A DNA stretch of 64,000 bases from CAVWUA01 sp963758025 (GTDB lineage: Bacteria > Planctomycetota > Planctomycetia > Isosphaerales > Isosphaeraceae), in assembly GCA_963758025.1 (NCBI GenBank), contig CAVWUA010000006.1, positions 372,001-436,000 of the forward strand, given 5' to 3'. The position numbers and the translations under genes are program-made. The notes under the pieces were generated by a model. That model was not told where the DNA came from and ran no database searches. It saw only the letters and a list, made by a program, of their open reading frames with translations. Positions within the stretch are counted from its first letter, which is position 1; the number at the start of each line of letters is the position of its first letter. Below, one piece after another: positions 56,593 to 64,000 of this stretch.

Positions 56593-57891
56593 GTGAGCGA
56601 GCATGCGCACGCGGTCAACGCGGTCGTGACTGGGCTGTCCGCCCTGCCGGGGACGGCCCAGCCCTTCGCCGCGGCCCGGGCCATGACCCGCTTCCTCAAC
56701 CACGACGACATCCCCTTCCACGCCCTCATCGAGCCCGCTCAGGACGCCGTTCGCTCCGCTTTATCCGCGTCTCCGGGGCGGTTCACGCTGGTTGTCCACG
56801 ACTGGTGCATGTTCAACTTCAACACGCACACGTCGAAGCACGATCGCTATGTCCGTTCCCACGACACCGATCGGGGCTACGAGCTGGGGACCGCCCTGGT
56901 CGTCGACGCCGCGGATGGCCGCCCGCTGGGGCCGATGGAATTCCGCCTCCGCACCGCCGACGGCATGCTCTCGACGCGGCACGGCGGCGCCGCCGTGCCG
57001 CCGGGGCACGTCGATGAACTCGACGACGTGATGGCCGCGTCGCGACGCTGGGGCCTGGGCCGCACGCCGATCCATGTCATCGACCGTGAGGCCGATTCGG
57101 TCGGCCATTACCGCCGCTGGCAGGCCGCCGGCCACGCGTTCGTCGTCCGCGCCAACCGCGACCGCGTCGTCCTGCACGAAGGACACGCGTGCAAGCTGGG
57201 CGTGGTGGCCGCCGCCCTGACCGGCTCGTTCACCGACGTGCGCGACACGGCGGGCCGGCCCGAGACGGTCACGATCCGGGCCGGCACCGGGACGATTCGC
57301 GTCGCCGAGGCGACCGTGGTCCTGCACCGGCCGGCGCGACGCTATACCGGCGAGAAGACCGCCAGCGGCCATAAGAAGCAGGTCGACGTCCCGGGCCCGC
57401 CCGTGCCGCTGCGGCTGGTGGTGACGCAGGTGGTCGACGCGGCGGGGACGGTGCTGGCCGAGTGGCTCCTGCTGACGAACGTGGCCGTCGAGGATGCCGC
57501 CGCGGCGACGATCGGCCGGTGGTACGCGTGGCGGTGGGGGATCGAATCGTATCATAAGTTGCTCAAATCGGCCGGGATGAATGCGGAGTCGTGGCAGCAG
57601 GAGAGCGGCGCGGCGTTCCTGCGGCGGCTGTGCGTGGCGAGCATGGCCTGTCTGACGGTCTGGCACCTGCAACGAGACGAGTCGGAGGCCGCCGCAACCT
57701 TGCGCCGGGTCCTGGTGCGGCTGTCGGGTCGGCAGATGAAGCATCGGGTGGAGTCGACGGCGCCGGCGCTGCTGGCCGGTCTGGAGCGGCTGCTGGCGAT
57801 CGATGACCTGATGCAGGTCGAGGACCTGGAGGAGGTCCTCGACCTTGCGAGGCGCCACCTCCCCCGCCTCTTCCCCGACCGCTCCGGTTGA
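56593..57891 (+). CDS. IS4-family DDE transposase
   Basis: 432 aa from the GTG at 56593; the frame is open upstream to near the left repeat but has no ATG. The DDE triad is visible: the first Asp in 'TLVVHDWCMFNF', the second in 'IHVIDREADSVGHYRRW', and Glu in 'WYAWRWGIESYHKLLKSAG'. The last fits the IS4 signature Y-(2)-R-(3)-E-(6)-K exactly. An alpha-helical insertion domain lies between the second Asp and the Glu. The gene fills the element and ends 11 nt before the right repeat. Confidence 0.93.
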   Translation: MSEHAHAVNAVVTGLSALPGTAQPFAAARAMTRFLNHDDIPFHALIEPAQDAVRSALSASPGRFTLVVHDWCMFNFNTHTSKHDRYVRSHDTDRGYELGTALVVDAADGRPLGPMEFRLRTADGMLSTRHGGAAVPPGHVDELDDVMAASRRWGLGRTPIHVIDREADSVGHYRRWQAAGHAFVVRANRDRVVLHEGHACKLGVVAAALTGSFTDVRDTAGRPETVTIRAGTGTIRVAEATVVLHRPARRYTGEKTASGHKKQVDVPGPPVPLRLVVTQVVDAAGTVLAEWLLLTNVAVEDAAAATIGRWYAWRWGIESYHKLLKSAGMNAESWQQESGAAFLRRLCVASMACLTVWHLQRDESEAAATLRRVLVRLSGRQMKHRVESTAPALLAGLERLLAIDDLMQVEDLEEVLDLARRHLPRLFPDRSG

Positions 57892-57902
57892 CCTATTCGG
57901 AG

Positions 57903-57922
57903 AGTTGTGTCCATACCTATGC
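57903..57922 (-). repeat. Right terminal inverted repeat of the IS
   Basis: AGTTGTGTCCATACCTATGC, perfect complement of the left repeat. Confidence 0.93.
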
Positions 57923-58007
57923 TTACCAAGGGGGAGCGGGAGGGGGTTCCGGCAACATCACAGAACCGCCCACGACGAATGATCCGTCTCGTTCACTCGC
58001 TGAGGAA

Positions 58008-58060
58008 CCAACGCGAACCACCCGGCGGGAACAGTGTTCCCGCCGGGTGGTTCGCGTTGG
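58008..58060. terminator. Perfect 25-bp hairpin downstream of the DUF1015 gene
   Basis: Arms 58008-58032 and 58036-58060 are exact complements over 25 bp with loop AGT. It begins 24 nt after the DUF1015 stop. No T-run follows. It is far stronger than other hairpins in the window and may stop transcription from both the IS side and the DUF1015 side. Confidence 0.75.
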
Positions 58061-58084
58061 TAGAGCAGGTGCCGCCGGAACCGA

Positions 58085-59383
58085 TCAGCGGATCGGGTTG
58101 AAGACGAGTCCGGTGAGCAGCTTCGGATAGAAGTACGTGCTCTTGGGCGGCATCGTCTCGCGGTTCGACGCGATGGCCTCGACGTGGTCCATGCCGGCCG
58201 GAGGGACCAGGCAGGCCAGGTCGGAGTCGCGGGCGTGAACGCTCTGCAAGACCTCGTCGAGCAGGTGAACGTAGCGGCAACTCGCCGTGCCCAGGTCGCC
58301 GAGCAGCGACTTCAGAACCAGCTCGTGCAGGATGCTCACGCCGAGGGCTCGCCAGTCGGCGCTGTGCTCGGGGACGATGTTGTCCATCGTAGCATCCGAG
58401 CGGAGCCGGGCGACCAGCCAGCGGCCGTCGGCCACCGTTCCAAAGCCGAGCATCTCCTGCTCGCCCGAAGTCTCGATCTCCTCCCAGGCCGCGCGGCAAC
58501 CGGCATCTCCCTCGCCGATGATGCGCACGTCGAACTCGGTGGCGAGCCGCTCGGCCAGCGTCTCGGAGGTCAAGCCCGGGAACCCCGAGACGAGCCGGTG
58601 CGTCGGCAGGATCAAGAGGCCGGGGTCGCTCATGCTGACGAGCATCATCAGACAGAAGTTGGCCGGATCGTCCGGCCCGGTCAATTCGCCCGCCGCGGCC
58701 CGTTCGTCGCGGTATTTCAGGGCCGTCTCATAACGGTGGTGGCCGTCGGCGATGAAGACCGGCTTCGCGGCGATCAACCCCTGCGCGGCGGTGTGCGCTT
58801 CCTGGTCATAGACCGGCCAGATCCGGTTGACGACGCCGAGGTGGTCGATCGCCTCCAGCGGAGTGCGGTCCTTGATACCAGCCTCGATAGCCTGGAGCAC
58901 GGCATTTTCGGTGTCGGGGTACAGGCCGAAGATCGGGCTGAGATTGAACCCGGTGGCGTGGTAGAGCGCCAGGCGGTCGGCCTTCGGGCCGGAGAGAGTC
59001 TGCTCGTGTGGGAAGATCTTCCCCTCGCCGAACGGCTCCAGGCGGACGCGAGCGAAGAACCCCTTGCGGGTGTGGGTCTGTCCCTCGACCTCGTACGACT
59101 GATGATAGACGTACAGGGCCGGGTGCGGCTCCTCCTGGAGCACGCCCTCGCGTCGCCAGTCCTTGAGGAACTTCGCGGCGCGGCTGTAACGGTCGCGGCC
59201 GGGCTCATCATTGGGCTCGACCCGGTTCAGCTCCAGACGGATGGCATTATAAGGGCTAGCATTATAGAGCCGATCTTGCAGCTCGGGGCCGATGACGTCG
59301 TAGGGCGGCGCCACCACGTCGGACTGGTTGCCGACCTTGGCCATGTCGTAGCGGATACCGCGGAAGGAGCGAATCTCGGGCAT
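58085..59383 (-). CDS. DUF1015 family protein
   Basis: 432 aa from the ATG at 59383 ('MPEIRSFRGIRYD'); an ATG at 59398 is an alternative. 'VVAPPYDVIGPELQDRLYNASPYNAIRLELNR' and 'FPHEQTLSGPKADRLALYHATGFNLSPIFGLY' are diagnostic of the family. 'FIADGHHRYETALKYRDE' is its most conserved motif with the DGHHRYE segment. The biochemical function is unknown (PF06245 family). Related genes often lie near serine or methyl metabolism; here ahcY is next upstream, 190 nt away. Confidence 0.9.
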   Translation of the reverse strand: MPEIRSFRGIRYDMAKVGNQSDVVAPPYDVIGPELQDRLYNASPYNAIRLELNRVEPNDEPGRDRYSRAAKFLKDWRREGVLQEEPHPALYVYHQSYEVEGQTHTRKGFFARVRLEPFGEGKIFPHEQTLSGPKADRLALYHATGFNLSPIFGLYPDTENAVLQAIEAGIKDRTPLEAIDHLGVVNRIWPVYDQEAHTAAQGLIAAKPVFIADGHHRYETALKYRDERAAAGELTGPDDPANFCLMMLVSMSDPGLLILPTHRLVSGFPGLTSETLAERLATEFDVRIIGEGDAGCRAAWEEIETSGEQEMLGFGTVADGRWLVARLRSDATMDNIVPEHSADWRALGVSILHELVLKSLLGDLGTASCRYVHLLDEVLQSVHARDSDLACLVPPAGMDHVEAIASNRETMPPKSTYFYPKLLTGLVFNPIR

Positions 59384-59575
59384 GTCGGAAAGGTCCATCC
59401 GGTAAGGGACGCGGGAACTCTCGGCAGCATCGTAGAACAACCGGCGGCGCGCCGGCAATGCCGACCGCCGCGCGCATGGGGCGAGGCCGCCGCCTTGGAT
59501 CGGGCGACAGCCTCGCCGGAACAGATCGGGAAATGGCGAAGCCGTCTCAAATCATGACGGCATCCGCAAGTGGGA

Positions 59576-60919
<1,344 letters not shown>

Positions 60920-61034
60920 GGCAGAAACTCCTGAAAAAATGGGGAAAGGTCGGCCGGCACCACGTGTCGCCGGTTTCGTTCAGAGAACGAATAGGTCACA
61001 ATGCCAGGAAGGGCCGCCTGTCTCGGCCTCTCTC

Positions 61035-61346
61035 TTAACGGCCAGCCATGAGCAGCCGGATCGTTTTTCGACGCTCCCAGTCCATCCAGTCGAGTGGACC
61101 GGGGTCCACGGGCGGGGCAGGGACGGAGTGAATCAACTGGGCCAGGGCCATGCCATAGGCACGCGCCTGCGTCGGAGCCCCCTGGCCGTAATGGCGTACC
61201 AGGGCCTCCAGCCGCCCCCAGTCCTCCTCCGACATTGCGACCCGAAGCGCCTTGCTCGTCCATTGCTCCGGCAAGAGCGGGTGCAGCGGGCGAAGCCCAC
61301 GTTCCTGGTCGGGCTGGCGGCGACGGCCGCGACGGTCTCGATCCAT
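61035..61346 (-). CDS. Small RHH-like DNA-binding protein candidate
   Basis: 103 aa from the ATG at 61346. Earlier in-frame starts lie upstream of the promoter and are excluded. A basic N-terminal segment ('DRDRRGRRRQPDQER') precedes 'KALRVAMSEEDWGRLEALVRHYGQGAPTQARAYGMALAQLIHSV'. That stretch could form a strand plus two helices as in ribbon-helix-helix proteins ('l.v.lse.....l......g...s...r.al...i'). This is inference from pattern. A promoter with a perfect palindrome lies 60 nt upstream, consistent with autoregulation. Confidence 0.5.
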   Translation of the reverse strand: MDRDRRGRRRQPDQERGLRPLHPLLPEQWTSKALRVAMSEEDWGRLEALVRHYGQGAPTQARAYGMALAQLIHSVPAPPVDPGPLDWMDWERRKTIRLLMAGR

Positions 61347-61404
61347 GATGTTCTTTACCTTGATCCGCGCACCCCTGGATGTCTCCCGCACCGGAATGGG
61401 ACGT

Positions 61405-61433
61405 AGAATAAGACACACGTACGCGTGTGTCAA
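61405..61433 (-). promoter_or_regulatory. Sigma-70-type promoter with embedded palindromic operator
   Basis: On the minus strand, TTGACA (61433-61428), a 17-nt spacer and TATTCT (61410-61405). The spacer and the -35 edge hold GACACACG-CGTA-CGTGTGTC (61412-61431), a perfect 8-bp dyad. A regulator bound there would block polymerase. The gene it drives is the small protein at 61035-61346. Confidence 0.72.
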
Positions 61434-61451
61434 CCGCGTTTCGCAATTCCA

Positions 61452-61968
61452 TCAATCGGGGTTGTCCCCGAGCGCGACCCCGGATGGTCCAGGTCGCGCC
61501 GAGCCCGCGAACCCGTTCGATCAAGGCCGCATCGACCAGGTCGTGATTGCCGGGGGCGGTCCCGGGCGCCGGGCTTCGGATCATTCGCCGAGCCGGCTCG
61601 GGTTCGAATCCGAAGGCCACCAGGTAGAGCCAGAGCATCGTCGGGCCGCGATACTGCCCGGCCGCGCAATGGATATAGACCTTGCTCTCCGGCTCGCTCA
61701 GCATGCGGTGGAGCGCTTCGACCCCGGCCAGCGCGACCTCGTCGGGGATGCGGCTGAGGTCGTGAACGGGGCACCACACCACCTCGCGCAATCCCGCCGA
61801 ACTGGCATGCAGAACGTTCGGAGAATCGCTGACGTTGAGGATGTGCGTGATGCCCCCGGCCAGGAGCGCCCGGCCGCGCTCCTCCGATGCGAACGGTCCC
61901 AGCGCGATCCGCGAGGTGATCCAGAAGAAGCGCGAGCGGATCGTCGCGTCGCGATCGGTTTGACCCAT
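61452..61968 (-). CDS. Dual-specificity/tyrosine phosphatase-like protein (3' end uncertain)
   Basis: About 172 aa. 'SRIALGPFASEERGRALLAGGITHILNVSDSPNVLHASS' is a DSP start. 'VYIHCAAGQYRGPTMLWLYL' is the P-loop, with Cys-x5-Arg read as HCAAGQYRG. 'PVHDLSRIPDEVALAGVEALHRML' includes the general-acid loop region. The present frame stays open far beyond the domain into the next genes, which is implausible. A TGA at 61452 in another frame would end it after '...GVALGDNPD', requiring one indel near 61500. It removes phosphate from phosphotyrosine/serine or lipids. Confidence 0.7.
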
Positions 61969-62016
61969 GAAATCCCGGCAGGACGCCGGCCTTTTGATGT
62001 CGGAGATTAGCGCGGC

Positions 62017-62710
62017 TCACCCGCGCCGCCCGGATGAACGCGGCAACGCGGGCGGGGTCCTTGCGGCCGGGGGACACCTCGACGCCGCCAGCCACATCGA
62101 CCATCCAGGGGCGAACGCGGGCCACCCGCTCGGCGACGTTCTCCGGTGTCAGGCCCCCGGCCAGGATCAGTCGCAACGGCTGCCTGCCCGGAGGTTCACA
62201 AAACGTCGTCAAGAGGTCCAGAACTGCCTCGCCGATCGTCTGGCCGGTGCCGCCGAACTGGCCGGGGACGTGGGCATCGACCAGGACCGCGTCGGGCAAG
62301 GCATCCGATTCCTTGGCTCTGGCGAGCCAGTCGGTCATCGTGGCGACGGCCTCGGCATCCCCGAGGCGAAAGGCCCGGATGACCGTCAGCCCCTCCCGCC
62401 GGAGCGCCCGCACGTCCTCGACCGGTTCTTTGCCGTGAAGTTGCACGAATCGCAGGCCGAGCCGCGAGGCGGTCGCGGCGACCTCGCCGGCGGGGCGGTT
62501 CACGAACAGGCCGACCGCCTCGGCCGACGGGGGCAGCGCGGCGATGATGGCCGCCGCCCGTTCCGGTTCGACGAAACGGGGCGACGGGGGGTGGAAATTC
62601 AGGCCGATCCAGTCCGCGCCGGCCACCGCCGTTGCGGAGGCCTCGGCCGGCGTGGTCAGCCCGCAGATTTTGACCTTCACCGCCGTCAGTGTCGGGGAAG
62701 ATGAGGGCAT
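62017..62710 (-). CDS. trpF: Phosphoribosylanthranilate isomerase (likely frameshift at 3' end)
   Basis: About 230 aa from the ATG at 62710. 'VKICGLTTPAEA' with catalytic Cys opens the TIM barrel. 'GADWIGLNFHPPSPRFV', 'VGLFVNRPAGEV', 'RFVQLHGKEP', 'VLVDAHVPGQFGGTGQT' with the catalytic Asp, 'LILAGGLTPENV' and 'VDVAGGVEVSPGRKDPARVAAFIRAA' complete the family. One extra G after 'IRAA' hides the TGA at 62017; without repair the frame reads through. It performs step 3 of tryptophan synthesis. No other trp genes are in the window. Confidence 0.93.
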
Positions 62711-62752
62711 ACGATCACGAGATCCCCAACAACCGGAGCGACTGGGCATGCC

Positions 62753-63085
62753 TCAAGCGACACCCATCTTCGAAATCGCGTCCTTGAACTTCGCTTCGGG
62801 GTTCACCCCGACCAGGCGGCCGACTTCCGAGCCGTTCTGGAAGAAGATGACCGTCGGGATCGAGGAGATCCGCAGACTTCCCGGAGTGTCCACGTTCTGG
62901 TCGGTATCCATTTTGCCGATCTTGACCTTGCCCTGGTACTCACCGGCCAGCTTTTCAATCGTCGGCGCGAGCATCCGGCAGGGGCCGCACCAGGGGGCCC
63001 AGAAGTCCACGATCACGGGGACATCCGACTCCAGGACTTCCGACTTCCAGTTCGCGTCGGTAAACTCTTGCACATTTCCGGCCAT
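62753..63085 (-). CDS. trxA: Thioredoxin
   Basis: 110 aa, intact. 'VIVDFWAPWCGPCRMLAPTIEKLAGEY' holds the redox motif WCGPC; 'KMDTDQNVDTPGSLRISSIPTVIFFQNG' has the cis-proline region. It is a general disulfide reductase in the cytoplasm, reduced by thioredoxin reductase. It is upstream of trpF by 42 nt on the same strand and divergent from the antiporter gene. Confidence 0.97.
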   Translation of the reverse strand: MAGNVQEFTDANWKSEVLESDVPVIVDFWAPWCGPCRMLAPTIEKLAGEYQGKVKIGKMDTDQNVDTPGSLRISSIPTVIFFQNGSEVGRLVGVNPEAKFKDAISKMGVA

Positions 63086-63190
63086 GGCTCATGCCTCGCA
63101 TTGGGATTCGCATGGAAGTTCAAGGGGATTCCGGATTTACGAGAAATCCCCGGACGGCCTCAACCCAGCCTGTTTCGGAGACATTATAAA

Positions 63191-64000
63191 GTGACGCAAA
63201 ACCGAGTCAACCAACACGCCAAGCCGGCCACCGATCCTGAAGAGAATCACGCGACCTCCTGGCTCGACTGGGTTGATCCGCGCAAGATCGGTTGGCTCAA
63301 GACGTTACTGGTCTTCGTCCCGGTGGCGATCGTGCTACGCCTGGTGAGCGCCGGCCCGATCTGGCAGTTCCTCGCGGCCGGCCTGGCGATCATACCCCTG
63401 GCCGGGTTGATGGGGGAATCGACGGACCACCTCGGCCGCCGACTGGGACCGGGCATCGGTGGACTGCTGAACGCGACGTTCGGCAACGCGGCCGAGCTGA
63501 TCATCGCGATGTTCGCCCTGTTCAAGGGGCTGGACCAGGTGGTCAAGGCTTCCTTGACGGGCAGTATCATCGGCAACCTGTTGCTCGTTCTGGGGGCGAG
63601 CCTGCTGGCGGGAGGTCTGAAGCACAAGACGCAGAAATTCAATCGCACGGCCGCGGGTGTCGGCGCGACGATGATGGTGCTGGCCGCGATGGGAATGCTC
63701 GTGCCGGCGATCTTTCACGACCTGGTCGCCCAGAGCCAGAGCCTGGAGCTGGAACACGAACTGAGCGTCGCCGTCTGCATCGTGCTGATGGCGACGTACC
63801 TGCTCCACCTGGTCTTCAGTCTGATCACGCACAAGGACCAGTTCAACCCCGAGGACGAGTCGGGGCACGGCGACGGAGAAACCTGGACGACGAAAAAAGC
63901 CGCACTGGTCTTGCTGGCGGCGACGGCCGCCGTGGCCTGGATGAGCGAGATCCTCGTTGGCGCCGTGGAGGAAACGAGCAAGCAACTGGGGATGACGGAG
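63191..64000 (+). CDS. Ca2+/H+ antiporter (CaxA family), C-terminus cut by window edge
   Basis: 270 visible codons from a GTG at 63191 with GGAG about 10 nt upstream. Helices start at about 37. 'GLMGESTDHLGRRLGPGIGGLLNATFGNAAELIIAMFALF' contains the alpha-1 repeat with GNAAE. 'LTGSIIGNLLLVLGASLLAGG' and 'TAAVAWMSEILVGAVEETSKQLGMTE' (start of the second alpha repeat with E) continue. By family knowledge it exports Ca2+ against H+. The second half is outside the window. Confidence 0.92.
   Translation, partial: MTQNRVNQHAKPATDPEENHATSWLDWVDPRKIGWLKTLLVFVPVAIVLRLVSAGPIWQFLAAGLAIIPLAGLMGESTDHLGRRLGPGIGGLLNATFGNAAELIIAMFALFKGLDQVVKASLTGSIIGNLLLVLGASLLAGGLKHKTQKFNRTAAGVGATMMVLAAMGMLVPAIFHDLVAQSQSLELEHELSVAVCIVLMATYLLHLVFSLITHKDQFNPEDESGHGDGETWTTKKAALVLLAATAAVAWMSEILVGAVEETSKQLGMTE

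Larger units (their letters stand above)
56484..57929 (+). mobile_element. Complete IS4-family insertion sequence
   Basis: 1,432-bp element (56491-57922) bounded by perfect 20-bp inverted repeats: GCATAGGTATGGACACAACT at 56491-56510 and its complement at 57903-57922. It is flanked by a 7-bp target duplication TTACCAA (56484-56490 and 57923-57929). The empty site would read CCCC-TTACCAA-GGGG, a palindromic intergenic repeat. The intact terminal repeats, duplication and transposase imply a recent insertion. Confidence 0.93.

Noticed and set aside
60920..61034. SAH riboswitch upstream of ahcY
   Set aside because: No conserved core or pseudoknot pattern that I could recognise in this short leader.

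Overview
The window looks like chromosomal DNA of a planctomycete of the Isosphaeraceae type (Isosphaera, Singulisphaera, Tautonia or Paludisphaera-like). The DNA is GC-rich. Secreted proteins carry the N-terminal 'LE.R.LLS/LE.RTLM' signature. There is a YTV-repeat envelope protein, a PEP-CTERM protein, TPR/FG-GAP lipoproteins, Ser/Thr kinases, an animal-type haem peroxidase and many small unknown genes. No rRNA, CRISPR array or prophage was seen. Three tRNAs and one complete IS4-type element are present.

Layout. 0-6 kb (minus strand): histidine-kinase-like fragment, parB, parA, a dyad repeat, pncB and a GT39 membrane glycosyltransferase. parS-like palindromes at 5968, 6741 and 10774 put a chromosome-partitioning centre here, so this is probably origin-proximal DNA. 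6-11 kb: histone-deacetylase-like amidohydrolase, DcuC-type permease, tRNA-Glu, DJ-1/PfpI protein, csrA, ECF sigma factor and two tRNA-Arg genes. 11-21 kb (plus): SDR reductase, Ser/Thr kinase, TPR protein, nitrilase, SUKH protein, an 80-aa conserved protein, a giant TPR/FG-GAP lipoprotein and a PEP-CTERM protein. 21-27 kb (minus): an envelope polysaccharide operon read proS, small membrane protein, WecA/MraY-type transferase, O-antigen ligase with TPR tail. 27-38 kb (plus, with two minus-strand zinc ribbons): CARDB-like secreted protein, YhaM-type exonuclease, MazEF-like toxin-antitoxin pair, RNase R, MscS channel and two HEAT-repeat proteins. 38-43 kb: YTV-repeat protein and MMPL/RND exporter. 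43-53 kb (minus): Lhr helicase plus PdeM nuclease, four envelope or unknown genes including a class-C beta-lactamase fold, Uma2 and MoxR-like AAA proteins. 53-64 kb: DUF502, haem peroxidase, IS4 element, DUF1015, ahcY, a small RHH-like protein with a palindromic promoter, a dual-specificity phosphatase, trpF, trxA and a Ca2+/H+ antiporter cut by the window end.

An important property of this sequence is the density of single-base frameshifts: about 20 genes, including proS, pncB and trpF, are broken into overlapping frames whose joined products look intact. Essential genes are affected and several breaks lie in short homopolymers, so I read these as sequencing or assembly errors, not as decay. 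I annotate the joined genes and mark each break.

I found no clearly new defence or biosynthetic system. The best leads are the parS cluster, the double 32-residue repeat architecture of the YTV protein, an RHH-like gene with an operator inside its own promoter, the reduced Lhr-PdeM module, the tandem zinc-ribbon paralogues and the unknown membrane/secreted cluster at 47-51.7 kb.
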